Shown piece by piece: positions 41,801-52,176 of a DNA stretch of 64,000 nt. The position numbers and the translations under genes are program-made. Each line of letters starts with the position of its first letter. Positions within the stretch are counted from its first letter, which is position 1. The notes under the pieces are model-generated. The model saw only the letters and a program-made list of their open reading frames with translations, made no database searches and was not told the DNA's origin. The stretch is from Lucinisca nassula (Eukaryota; Mollusca; Bivalvia; Lucinida; Lucinidae): positions 117,465,554 through 117,529,553 of the forward strand of contig OY757017.1 in NCBI GenBank assembly GCA_963580285.1, in the 5' to 3' direction.

Positions 41801-42616
41801 TGCCAGTTATCGAACGGTGATGACAACATTCTCCCCATGTTAAGTCAATAGGCAATTTTTTCAACGCTCAAGGGCACGTAACTCCTGAGTGAATAATCCG
41901 ATTCAGCCCAAAATCGAACTTGATCGAGATTTCATGCCTGTCCTCGTTATCTGCAAGAACGAAGTCGATCAGAAAAAAATTGACGGAGCTAGAGTGATGA
42001 CAAGCTTTTTCCTAATTCCCATTAACCCTAATGCAAAAACACACAAGGGCAGGTAACTCCTAAGTGAATGATCCGATTCTGCCAGTCATCGAACTTGACC
42101 GAGATTTCATGGCTGTGCTGGTTATCTGCAAGAATAAAGCCAATCTGAAAATAATTGAAGCAGCTACGGTGATGACAACATTCTCCCCATGTTAAGTCAA
42201 TAGGCATTTTTTTCAACGCTCAAGGGCACGTAACTCCTGAGTGAATAATCCGATTCAGCCCAAAATCGAACTTGATCGAGATTTTATGCCTGTCCTCGTT
42301 ATCTACAAGAATGAAGACAATCAGAAAAAAATTGACGGAGTTAGAGTGATGACAAACTTTTTCCTATGTTAAGTCTATGGGAGCTATTTGTTGCCATGGC
42401 AACCAGAGTTCCAATCCGATCTGCCCGAAAACAGTATGCAGCCTTTCCCCCTACCTGATAATGCTTCCCATGAAATTTGATCAAGATTGTCCCACTGGTT
42501 CCGGAGATATACTTCTTTGAAAGTGTGGACGACGACGACGGACGACGACGACGGACGACGGACGCCGGCTCGTGGTATACTAATACCTCACATGAGCCTT
42601 CGGCTCAGGTGAGCTA
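38887..42616 (+). mobile_element. second pearl-like copy, interrupted
   Basis: Same unit type and identical 3' end (hairpin 42594-42606) as 37289-38886. Interrupted by another element at about 39321-41542. The host reading is 'gatcagaaaa..aattgacggagc', which is contiguous in sister units. Confidence 0.78.
39321..41542 (+). mobile_element. pearl-like element with ~166-bp array
   Basis: 5' end CAAGAGGGCCATGATGGCCC (palindrome) and GATCGCTCACCT. About ten units spaced 165-168 bp, marked by TATAAGTCTATGTAAAACCA and TCAGAGAAGAAGATTTTTAA. The right arm has GGAGGAGATGTCGTTTGAAG, then a CACGGACG microsatellite and the 3' end CGTCACTACGTGACGGTGAG + CTAA. No target duplication is visible. Confidence 0.85.
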
Positions 42617-43069
42617 ATAAAGGGGCTTTGTTGGTATACTTGTTTGGTCATGTGTTGCTTAAAAGCTGATGGCCCAGTTGGTTGAAATAAAAAACTTATA
42701 GTGACATATTTCAAAATTAGATAAGGGCTTGCGGTGCTGCCTAACGTAAAAAAAAATAAATTGACTTCATTCATCCAAAATAATAAATGAAGCTTTGTTA
42801 GATACCTGTCAAATGAAATTGAAAACATTTAATCTGTTTGATTTAATTTTGAAATAATCTCAATGCGCAGAATTGGCAAATGCGCAGAACTAGCCTACAC
42901 AGCTGCAGATTCGCTAAAATGTTCTTGCTATATATGTATATTCGGTACTGTGTTTTACCAGTAAGCATGGTCACAAAATGGGGTTTTGGTTATCGCCCGC
43001 AACCGTGAAAATATTTAACATCCTCGGTCGTGTCTCTTTTAGTGTTCACATTTTTCATATCGTCGACAC

Positions 43070-43070
<1 letters not shown>
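42617..43070. other. no recognisable feature
   Basis: AT-rich; no repeat relatives in the window and no exon-like frame. Confidence 0.5.
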
Positions 43071-43072
<2 letters not shown>

Positions 43073-43163
<91 letters not shown>

Positions 43164-43170
43164 GTGTGTG
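43073..43170. repeat. (TG)n microsatellite
   Basis: About 98 bp TG with a single C interruption near the right end. Confidence 0.98.
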
Positions 43171-43959
43171 TTTCTCAATTAAAACCTCTCTAAAACGTAT
43201 TTCTCTTCGACCATGTTTTTACAGGTGCGCATTTCATTAAAAATGATATTAGGGTGGCCAAGCCATTTTTTTAAATCATTTTGTTTTAAATCAAGGCAAC
43301 CCGGTGCACCTAAGTTTAAAAGAAAAAAAATGGACCCCTGCTTCACTAGAAACCACATATTAACAACGCCACATTAATGAACGCAATAATGTAAAAGACC
43401 ATCGACTGACAAGATCCAACTTAAACGCATAAAGCAGAATGCTAGGACGTGAGAAACTGTGGCATACAAGTATTCATGCTGTGTGTGCTGAATAGATTCT
43501 CCTCGATACAATGAGCACAGCTTACAATACGAACGTCTGTATGGTTCCATGCGAGAATACATTATCATCTAGTGGAGACAAAACCATCATATTTTGTACA
43601 ACTACACGCCATAATTTATGCTGGACATGCACAGTCGAAGCACTTAGAATTTTAACAGCGCAGTGTAACACGTACCATGGAAGAATTGGTGTTTTTTTTT
43701 TTTTTTTTTTTTTTTTTGAGAAATTAAAACTTTCATTAATTGGTGCACAAACAGAATCGGATCACGTGTAAAGTTGGTAAACCCTGAAGGTGTTCATGTT
43801 AACTTCTTTTGCAACAAGCGTTGTTCATACTTGAACATAATATGAGTTACATCTTTTTAATGTTGATGTTATGTTTATTATTGTTTGGTGAATAAGCTTG
43901 TTCGAGGACACAAAGGAACAGCACTGCTGACTTCCTAGGGGTCTGTTTTGAAGTCTCAA

Positions 43960-44110
43960 ATATGTTCTAGAAAGGGTTATCCTTTGGAAGCAAGGAATAC
44001 ACCATACAACTGGAAAATATGGACTGTGCATGTTTTCTGGACCAAATTAGCTAGTTTCGGCCATTAAGGCCTCATCAGTGACCCTCAAATATTTTTAAAT
44101 TCCACAATGG
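43960..44110. repeat. fragment with TAGTTTCGGCCATTAAGGCC
   Basis: Shares GGTTATCCTTTGGAAGCAAG and CCTCATCAGTGACCCT with 21.6-21.9 kb and with the 319-bp repeats at 7.7-8.7 kb. Confidence 0.55.
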
Positions 44111-44305
44111 AATCAATGATCCCAAATGACAAGAATCCTGATTCATGATAATATTAATAAAAAATAACCATTTTACCATGACTTTTTGTCATGACTCACT
44201 GTTGAGCTAGAATGCCTCCATACGGACCAATTTGTTATTGTTAGTTTCTTTGATACTGTACTGGAACTGAAGGCGAGGGTTAAAATTTCATACTGAGTTG
44301 AACCC

Positions 44306-44350
44306 CCCCCCCCCACACACACACACACTCACACACACACACACACATAC
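44306..44350. repeat. C-tract and (CA)n microsatellite
   Basis: CCCCCCCCC followed by CACACA repeats. Confidence 0.9.
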
Positions 44351-44430
44351 ACGCCCACTAGTTTTACTACTGACCGTCCCAATGCGGTTGTTCTTTTGCA
44401 GTGTCCTTTTTTGTCTTTATTATTATTTGG

Positions 44431-44662
44431 GCCCCGTCAAGCGATTTTGGTACTTATCGCCTATGCGAGCAGCGAAGGTTCAGGCGAGTCTGCGCATCCG
44501 CGCAGTCTCGCCAGAATCTTCGCTGCTCGCTCATACAAGCAGTGAATCAAGAGGAACCTTCAGACAGAACGCCATATCCCTGGCCCCTCTGAATGGCTGG
44601 GCATGCGCAGTTAAAATTTGTCATGACGGAATGCTCGAAGACCCAAATTCGCTTGGCGGGGC
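44431..44662. mobile_element. MITE family F
   Basis: GCCCCGTCAAGCGATTTTGG and CCAAATTCGCTTGGCGGGGC ends; inner GTCTGCGCATCCGCGCAGTC palindrome; opposite orientation to the copies at 20.8 and 50.0 kb. Confidence 0.93.
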
Positions 44663-45060
44663 TCATTTGGCGTTGTGCCGCTGATTCATGTTTCGTCTAT
44701 TTTTGTGTGTGCCTCAATGTCACTTTCTGTAGGTAACTTCTTTGATTGTGGCCTTTCCTGGATGACTTTTTCTTACTAGTGTGAGTCTTTTGACGCCCCT
44801 TAATGATATTGTGGCGTCGCGTGAATCTAACAAATCTAACAAATGAAGATTATTCTGAAAAGTCATTTCAGTATGAACGACGGGTCACGAGAACAGTATG
44901 TAAGCCCAAATGGAGTTCGTTTAAACCGAGTGGGGTTCATATTTCAGTGGACGATAATTAAATTTATTACATTATATCAATATTATTTTCAATCCAATCT
45001 TTGGCAGAAAAAAAAACTGGTTTCTGGGTTAAAATTAAAATAAGTTCACATTATGCTTCT

Positions 45061-45115
45061 GTTTTTTTTTTTTTTTTTTTTTTTTTTTGTTGTTTTTTTT
45101 TTTTTGTTTTTGTCG
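45061..45115. repeat. poly-T tract
   Basis: Interrupted homopolymer of more than 45 T. Confidence 0.95.
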
Positions 45116-45280
45116 GCTCCTCCTCCCCACCCGACGGCATATATATATCGAGCAAAGATGATACAAATATACAAATAAGATAGATGGATGGCTGGAGTGA
45201 ATGAATGAATGGAAAGCAGGGCGCACAAAACAAGATACAACAGTGAGTGATCAATGAAAAACTAATTCCGGTATGAGTGT

Positions 45281-45433
45281 GTGTTTGAGTTCTAATAACA
45301 GCTAAGGTCTTCTGAAGACAGGGCCTCGGTTTATACATTTGTAGACTCACCCGAAAGCCCAGAGAAGCCCGGGATCTAACTATGACCCCTGTTTTATAAG
45401 GCGAGTAGCATAACCACTACACCACGGTGCCTT
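45281..45433 (-). mobile_element. tRNA-derived SINE S2, diverged
   Basis: CAGCTAAGGTCTTCTGAAGA, GAGAAGCCCGGGATCTAACT, CCACTACACCACGGTGCCTT (complement of the A-box side). Confidence 0.75.
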
Positions 45434-45637
45434 CAACTATTCTCCTGTTAACAGCTGAACAGCATCGCCGACATCATAACGTCGCCATTGTCGTCAGACT
45501 GGAGAAAACCATGTTTTGACATCGCTTAATTACCATGTGACATCGCTTGTGTCACCGTATTCAATGAGGTGTTAACAACATTGCGTTCCAATAGTTGACT
45601 ATCGGTTCTTTTTTGTAATTGTATTGAGCATGTACAG

Positions 45638-45962
45638 TAAAATTTCTAAATTAAGACCACCTTTGGGACTGTTCAAAAGTGGTCTTGAAGACCAAAGCAC
45701 ACTCTTGTGACATAGGGCATTTTTCACATCTCCAAAAGTGGCTACTGTTCTCAGGAATATAAGTGATTTGTTTCTTATTTAAACGGTAAACATAGGTTGT
45801 GAGAACTCGTTAGAACCGCCTCGTTAAAGCGATTCTAACGTGTACCCACAACCTATGTCTAGGAGCAGAAATAAAAAAATAAAGCAAACCCCATAAACGC
45901 AAGTTTTTTTGTAAATAAAGTGGGGTTTAGGTGGTGTTAATTTCGCGGACATGTTCACGTGA
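45638..45962. mobile_element. MITE end fragment followed by a family B MITE
   Basis: 45638-45700 has the ACAGTAAAATTTC..CACCTTTGGGACTGTTC end type. 45709-45962 is B: CTCGTTAGAACCGCCTCGTT..GATTCTAACGTGTACCC and the end GCGGACATGTTCACGTGATC. Confidence 0.75.
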
Positions 45963-46032
45963 TCAAACAACCGTGTATACGAAATGTACGAAAAATAAAA
46001 TGTCTTCAGTTAACCACGGGTCCACAGCTTCC

Positions 46033-46288
46033 TCACAAGTTTGACTTCCTTCGCGTTTCCTTAGCAACTGATTCACATCTATATATGTCCTCCTTCATAT
46101 TTCTGAATGGCTTCGACAAAAAGGCATTCTTTCCAAGGGCGGTATTAATTGTCTCTTTTGCCTCTGTAAATAAATGGTCAATTGGTGCTATCGTGTCTAC
46201 TAAACCCAATGACTTCGCAGTCTTTGCATCCAATCTTTTTCCAAACACGAAGGCTTCTCTTTGGGCCTGTCCAGGCGGTATCTTGACC
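46033..46288 (-). CDS. crotonase-superfamily enzyme, last exon
   Basis: Acceptor TTTATTCACAG lies just right of 46288; the first base completes an Arg codon. Encodes VKIPPGQAQREAFVFGKRLD then AKTAKSLGLVDTIAPIDHLF. This is the region where crotonase enzymes have the GKRLDAxxAxxLGLVD motif leading into the C-terminal helical trimerisation segment. It ends ..KETRRKSNL and TGA at 46033-46035. The pattern fits 3,2-trans-enoyl-CoA isomerase or an enoyl-CoA hydratase relative of fatty-acid beta-oxidation. The C-terminus SNL is not a textbook peroxisomal signal, so the compartment is unknown. Confidence 0.88.
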
Positions 46289-46641
46289 CTGTGAATAAAT
46301 CAACACTTCTGAAGTAGACGTGCGGACACGCCCATTCTCGTAAATACGGGGCTTAGTCAAATTATGTTACAGGATGGCAAGCTTGGAGAAATCTACACGG
46401 TTTAGATAGGCCTATGTGCAGGTCTGTAATGTACAATGTAATACGTTTCCAGTGCGGGCGAATGTATTTTATCCAAAACAAATTCTTGGACTGACTACCT
46501 TCAATTCATATACTAGTGCACATATATTCGTTTGATACTGATTAATAATTAAAAATCCGCGCTATTTGTTAACACATATATATGCCTAGCGACCAAAACG
46601 GAAAAATTGGCAAATACAAGCGGTTTCTGATCAGACTCGCC

Positions 46642-46643
<2 letters not shown>

Positions 46644-46718
<75 letters not shown>

Positions 46719-46733
46719 TGTGTGTGTGTGTGT
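46644..46733. repeat. (TG)n microsatellite
   Basis: About 90 bp with one TATG interruption; within the last crotonase intron. Confidence 0.98.
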
Positions 46734-46984
46734 TTTGTTGTTTTTTTAGGTAAAGATTGCTTTAAACTGATGGCAAACATAGATCAAATAAAAACAACCA
46801 GGAATTCCTAATATTACAACTGGACCTTTCTGAAACTTTGAGGCAAAGCATTCTGTTGACTAGGGTGAAACAGGACCTGCGTATTTTTTTAAGTTTACTG
46901 GACCGGCTGTTACAGTACGAGTATTTCAAAAATCGATACACGAGCAGAGAGTATTTAGGCCTATTTACCGTTCTCCTGGAAGCT

Positions 46985-47034
46985 GATTGCTGACTGATTG
47001 ATTGATTGAATTGTTTGATGATTGGTTGATTGAC

Positions 47035-47082
<48 letters not shown>
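46985..47082. repeat. (ATTG)n microsatellite
   Basis: GATTGATTGATTG units, imperfect at the left end. Confidence 0.95.
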
Positions 47083-47186
47083 GGCATTATAATAACACAT
47101 CCGTGAGCAATAGTGCATTCTTTCACATCTATAAAAGTTTTTTTTTTCAATGAAATATGTGACATTTCTCTCATTTTCTCCAGCAA

Positions 47187-47330
47187 CATCGGCTGTAGGT
47201 GCTCGTTAGAACCGCCTCAATGAGGAGTAGAAATAGAAAAAAAAATATTCAATACCCCCATAAACCCCAGTTTTCCCTATATAAAGTGTGGTTAAGAGGG
47301 TGTTCATTTCACGGAATTTTTCACGTGATG
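47187..47330. mobile_element. family B MITE, half copy
   Basis: GTGCTCGTTAGAACCGCCTC, second arm lost, then CCCCATAAACCCCAGTTTTC and the end TTTTTCACGTGATG. Confidence 0.8.
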
Positions 47331-47383
47331 CTTATTCACTAAATCATAGCAACACGCTGTTTGAAAGACCTTTTTTATAATTA

Positions 47384-47728
47384 CAGTCGAACTTCAATGG
47401 CTCGAACACCTTTTGGACCTCGAAAATCTGTTCGAGACAGGGGTAGTTCGAGCCACTGTGGTTACTGTCAGGAGGCATAACGAGATACTTTTAGACATCT
47501 TTGGGGTGTTCTATAATGAAAATGTATGCTGCGTGTACTCATTAGAATCGCCTCATCGAGGCGATTCTAATGAGTACACACAGCATACATTTACAAGATA
47601 AAAGACTAAAATCTCCTTAATCATCCCCACTATTTCTTATGTACAGCATTTCCCTAGGGACTCAAAAACGGGTTTGACTCATCCATGGTAAACGAGCCAT
47701 CGGTGTTCGAGCCATCGAAGTTCTACTG
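47384..47728. mobile_element. pogo-like MITE, family C
   Basis: TA-flanked CAGTCGAACTTCAATGGCTC to GAGCCATCGAAGTTCTACTG, 345 bp; centre CTCATTAGAATCGCCTCATC and complement. Ends 38 bp from a crotonase exon. Confidence 0.94.
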
Positions 47729-47766
47729 TAAAAGCTTTCATTAAGGGAAAAAGAATTGCCTACTAC

Positions 47767-47902
47767 CGAATTAAGTCAAGCATAACGTTGGTCATATGCA
47801 GTTTCATATGTACTTCCGGCCATGTGAGCCATCCTCTGTCACTGCGCATAATCCGAAAGTCGTGCATCAATGCTATGAAGGCCCCTTCTGCAACAGCGTG
47901 AC
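47767..47902 (-). CDS. crotonase-superfamily enzyme, middle exon
   Basis: Acceptor ATACTTACAG, donor GTAGTA. With the split Gly codon from the previous exon it encodes NGHAVAEGAFIALMHDFRIM then RSDRGWLTWPEVHMKLHMTN and VMLDLIR. This is the family's NGHAxxGG oxyanion-hole loop followed by the (W/L)PE active-site segment with the conserved Glu. One oddity: the usual GG of the loop reads EG (GAA for GGA), which could impair catalysis or mark a diverged paralogue. Confidence 0.9.
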
Positions 47903-48112
47903 CTGTAAGTATGAAAGACATAGCATCCATGTAATATCATGTTTTCTTTCATTGCTCCGAAATAGAAATTTTCTGTTTGAAAACTAAAACGGGCGATTAT
48001 ATCGTTATTTCTGTTTCAAACATAGGTTTATGTGCTCGTGTGAACCATATATATTCAGTTTATCATATGCTCTAGCGCACGAAAAAAAAACTACATATTA
48101 AAACATGTGCGT

Positions 48113-48169
48113 CCAACGAAGACTCAGATCAGCCTGCGCATCCGCGCAGTCTGATCAGAGACTTCGTTG
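48113..48169. repeat. perfect-type hairpin with CTGCGCATCCGCGCAG core
   Basis: CAACGAAGACTCAGATCAGC pairs with TCTGATCAGAGACTTCGTTG. A looser relative, GGATGCGCAGGCTGATCCGA, follows at 48247. Confidence 0.85.
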
Positions 48170-48439
48170 TGAGCTCTAAGGATAGCTAAGGGCCCAATGC
48201 TCCTTCGTGCAATAAGAGAAGTCTCTGGTAGGACTACATGTATATGGATGCGCAGGCTGATCCGATTCTTCGCTGGGCGCCCATGTTAGTTGTAGGAAAT
48301 GCTGTGGCTCTAGTCATATAACAATCCAACCGAAAACATAGGGTTGCCACGGACGGCATCATGTCGTTACGTACTGATTTAGTTTATACTAGTTTTAGTT
48401 CGATTGCGACGAAAGCTTCAAGCTTATTTGAATTGCTCT

Positions 48440-48685
48440 CGAACACTCAATCCGGATGTTTTCACGCGCGAGAGAGACAGACAGTGTTTTTACACCATTG
48501 CTACCCATTTACACCTGGGTGGAGTGGACCAGTCACACAACATGTCTTGCCCAAGGACACACCTCGGATTCGAACCCATAACCTCTCGATCATAGGTCGA
48601 ACGCCCTGTACTGTAAGAAACAGTGAAGACCCCTATCCGACGTCGCGTTCTGCGGCGTCTTATCTGGGTCAACACTGCTTGTCAA
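48440..48685 (-). mobile_element. tRNA-derived SINE S8, then GATCAG-type fragment
   Basis: 48497-48615 reads on the minus strand GATCGAGAGGTTATGGGTTC+GAATCC (B-box) then CCTTGGGCAAGACATGTTGT and CACCCAGGTGTAAATGGGTA. 48640-48685 carries CGTTCTGCGGCGTCTTATCT. Confidence 0.7.
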
Positions 48686-48961
48686 TCCCGACCCATGATT
48701 CCAACCATATTCTATAGATAGCTCTATTACTCTACACGACGATCTCACTGAAATGTGATGAAATTAACGCTGGTATTTTCTTTAAATAAGTTACCTGGAT
48801 TTCCCTTTCCCACAAGTCAATGGTAGAAACGTGGGATTCAGCTAAGGTCAGCAACGTTGGGTGAATTGAAAAACAGTCGACAAAAAATCGTCCTGTTGAA
48901 AGCTATTAAGTGGATACCAGGTGTCATACATGTAAATGGATTCATGTTCAATTTTGTGTTG

Positions 48962-49400
48962 TATTACGAAAACAAGCCTATACAAATACATTGTTAATTT
49001 TATTGCCAGAAAAATGAAAATTTAAAGATGAAAAATTGTGCTATTTTCTTCATTTCTGCTTAAAATATAGATTGTGGGTACTTGTTAGAACCGCCTCATC
49101 GAGGCGGTTCTAGCGAGAAAACACAATTTATGTTTTAGAGCAGAATACATTATACATTATAAACTTTACCGCCGAAAAACGCAAAATGCCAGATGAAAAC
49201 TTGTGATATTTTTATTATTTCTGCTCAAAATATAGATTGTTGGTACTCGTTAGAACCGCCTCGCGGTTCTAACGAGTACCCACAATCTATATTTTAGGGC
49301 AGAAATAAGAAAAATAAGGCTTACCCCTTTAAACTCCAGTTTTACAATATACAAGTGGAGTTCAAGGGGGTCAAAATTATAATGGCGTGTTTTTGTGATG
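48962..49400. mobile_element. two family A MITEs, first truncated
   Basis: 48962-49143 runs from ATTACGAAAACAAGCCTATA past one palindrome. 49150-49400 is a second left-truncated copy with a shortened centre (CCGCCTCGCGGTTCTAACGA) and the end GGCGTGTTTTTGTGATG. Confidence 0.85.
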
Positions 49401-49555
49401 AAATTAGTGATAGTCAAGCAAGTGTACTTTAGCACTGAAGAGTTTTTGGTAGATTGATAAGTTATCGACCAAAAAACCGTCCTGTTCAAAGCTATTAAGT
49501 GGATTCTATATGCCATACAGGTACATGTATCCATGTTCAATTTTTTACTTGTTAC

Positions 49556-49734
49556 CGTTTATGACAGCGACGGTGGTGACCCCTAGCGTCAATATTCTAA
49601 TGTACAGTCTGTGAAGGTCGTCATGGTAACGATCAAGTATATCAGGACTACTCCGCTTTAAAAAATCAACATCCATGCCCGTACTGAAAAATTTCCCATC
49701 TCCAGTCGTGATCATAGCCCGTATTTTTGGATTT
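49556..49734 (-). CDS. crotonase-superfamily enzyme, first located exon
   Basis: Acceptor TTTCTGTAA on the plus strand, i.e. TTACAG on the coding strand; donor GTAACA. Encodes NPKIRAMITTGDGKFFSTGM, DVDFLKRSSPDILDRYHDDL and HRLYIRILTLGVTTVAVIN. The TGDGKFFSTGxD block is the crotonase signature that lines the CoA pocket and supplies one oxyanion-hole amide. It starts one base into a codon, so an upstream exon ending in phase 2 is required, carrying the start and roughly the first 55-60 residues. Confidence 0.9.
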
Positions 49735-49766
49735 CTGTAACAAATTAATTACTAATCAGAGGGTCC

Positions 49767-49953
49767 AGGGTCCAGTTGTTCAAAGCCTCTTTAGATTAGT
49801 TAGTGGTCTAATTGTTAACTGTTCTAACAAGTACAATATCGAAAATTTTGGCATTTTTCAGCAAAAATGTTAGCATATTGGCCATATTTAACGATCAAAG
49901 TTTTAACGATACGGTTAACTAATGACGTCATTCGTTTTGAACAACTGGGCCCT
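49767..49953. mobile_element. MITE with GGGCCCAGTTGTTCAAA ends
   Basis: CAGGGTCCAGTTGTTCAAAG and TTTTGAACAACTGGGCCCT are inverted ends, 187 bp apart; AT-rich interior. Confidence 0.75.
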
Positions 49954-50040
49954 GATGTTCAAAACTGGTGATGTTAACTGGCATATCGTTAAAGCTTCGA
50001 CTATTAAATACAATACGTTATGATACGATACGATACTTGA

Positions 50041-50272
50041 GCCCCGCCAAGAGAATTTGGGTCTTCTAGCATTCCGTCATGACAAATTTTAACTACGCAT
50101 GCCCTGCCATTCAGAGGGGCCAGGGGAATGGCTTTCTGTCTGAAGGTTCCTCTTGATTCACTGCTTGTATGAGCGAGCAGCGAAGGTTCTGGCGAGACTG
50201 CACGGATGCGCAGGCTCGCCTGAACCTTCGTTGCTCGCATAGGCGATAAGTACCAAAATCGCTTGACGGTGC
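50041..50272. mobile_element. MITE family F
   Basis: GCCCCGCCAAGAGAATTTGG to CCAAAATCGCTTGACGGTGC; inner GACTGCACGGATGCGCAGGC. Confidence 0.92.
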
Positions 50273-50515
50273 CCACTTTATTAACGCAAAAAGCCATTAC
50301 AGCCCATGAGCATATATACATATACAATAACTTTCATATACAGGATAGCAAGCAGCAAATAGCGAATACACATACATATATTAATAACAATAACATTATT
50401 ATGTTATGGTTTGGGAGAGGTGCTTCAATATTAGAATAATATACAATATCAAGTACCTTTCTTTAAAGGGCCTTTAGGAAAGCTTCGCACAGACTCGTCC
50501 AAGCATTGGCATGTA

Positions 50516-50647
50516 ATAGATAGATAGATAGATAGATAGATAAGATAGATAAGATAGATAAGATAGATTAGATAGATTAGATAGATAGATAGATAGATGG
50601 ATGGATGGATGGATGGATGGATGGATGGATGGATGGATGGATGGATG

Positions 50648-50734
<87 letters not shown>

Positions 50735-50766
50735 CGATCGATCGATCGATCGATCGATCGATAGAT
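50516..50766. repeat. compound GATA/GATG/GATC microsatellite
   Basis: GATA units (to 50595, some with an extra A), then about 12 GATG units (50597-50646), about 21 GATA units, then about 8 GATC units. All keep one tetranucleotide register. Confidence 0.97.
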
Positions 50767-51937
50767 AGCACATCATTTTATAGCATGGCATGTAGTCTAA
50801 AAATATATATAATAACCGAATATTCCCGTTCCATCCATCCTTACCGAAACGAAATATAAGAACGTGGGGAGGTAGAAAATTACGGCATTGTATTATATTT
50901 TGTAAACTTCCCATTCAACACTATTTTGATCATTTCGTCAGGTTAGCGCAATAGGGTTGTAATTAGCATTTTTGCAAAAATCACTTTTTTTGCATATTTT
51001 GATTTATTTTCCATCTATACATTACCCGCAAAAAGGTGAAGCTTGAAGACCACAAATTTAGCACAAAAAATAATATTTGCCATATGGTTGTATCTTGAAG
51101 GTAGGGTTTTGCTCATCGCAAAACAGTTGTATCTTGAGTTACAACCCTGTTACGCTTAGTCCTCTGCATGTTGTAATAATGTACTCTTAGCGCAATAGGG
51201 TTGTAACTTGAGTTGCACTTATATAATGTAATAAATAGCAAGGGATGAAACTCAGGATGTTTTGGAAGCTGAGACCTTCTGCTTTCAAAATCTGGTTGAT
51301 GCCACCTTGTCAATCTTTGGCATTGCGAGAAATCGAAGATGACATCCAAGATGGCTGCCAAATTCAAAAACATTGACAAGTTCTAATTGAAACAAATGTT
51401 TTGACAATTTTGAAAGCTGAGGTCTTCAACTTTTGAAAATTTTATTAATTCAACATTTTAGGTATCATAAAAGTGACATCAACAATAATAATAATGATAT
51501 TAATGTTTCCACAAATATTAGGCTAAACCAACAACACCCCCACAATATGGGGATATATTATGTGCTATGATGTTCGGAAAGTAAATGTCCATTGGTATCA
51601 GTTACGATTTACCATCATCTGGCCATGGGGTGTGTTAGGCAGTTTTGGTCACTTTAGTAACGTAATCATTGATATTAGTAAGCAATATGGTCAACTACAG
51701 ATTTATGTCCGCATATATATTTTAACTCTTGCTACATTCATAAAATAACATGGACATTGGCCTGAACTGCTGTGTGTTCTCTATAGTGGCAGAAAAATCT
51801 CTTTTTTTTTTTAAGTAAGAACTTGTCATTTATGTTACAAATTTTGTTTCTAGTGGTAAATTTTCCAATATTGGTTTGCAATGAATAAACAGTATTTGTT
51901 CCAAGATGAAAGTATTATATTTTAGCTTGTTCTTGTT
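50767..51937. other. AT-rich stretch, no gene seen
   Basis: Contains a short direct repeat, GCGCAATAGGGTTGTAA, at 50946 and 51189. No exon-like frame with splice sites was found. Confidence 0.5.
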
Positions 51938-51946
51938 AATCAATAT

Positions 51947-52167
51947 TTTTAGTAGGTTTTTGTTTTTCCGACCTTTCAAGATTATTTCACACAAATCGAG
52001 CCAATATTATTCAGATGTGGGCAAAAATCGGAGTACCCAGAGAAAAACCACCTGACCTACCATTGCATAACTTGGCGTCTCACATGTTTGGCCCAAACCC
52101 ACAGCGGTGAGAGACCTAATGATTAAGGGTCAGTGCTCTTATCCACTAGGCCACGGAGGCCCAAGTA
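51947..52167 (-). mobile_element. tRNA-derived SINE S4
   Basis: Complement of the A-box TGGCCTAGTGG near 52150 and ACCACCTGACCTACCATTGC in the body. Flanked by AATCAATAT (51938-51946, 52168-52176). Confidence 0.88.
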
Positions 52168-52176
52168 AATCAATAT

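Larger units (their letters stand above)
46033..49734 (-). other. gene span (3' part): crotonase-superfamily enzyme
   Basis: Three consecutive coding exons on the minus strand join in frame (1+59 codons+1, 2+44 codons+2, 1+85 codons including stop) to give the last 189 residues of a protein normally about 250 aa. Introns are 1.65 and 1.48 kb. The N-terminal exon(s) were not located. Confidence 0.85.

Noticed and set aside
43465..43530. Possible worn copy of the family C core (GCTGTGTGTGCTGAATAGATTC)
   Set aside because: Too diverged, with no matching ends, to be called.
50474..50914. 146-codon frame rich in YLSI/HPSI repeats
   Set aside because: Translation of the GATA/GATG microsatellite.
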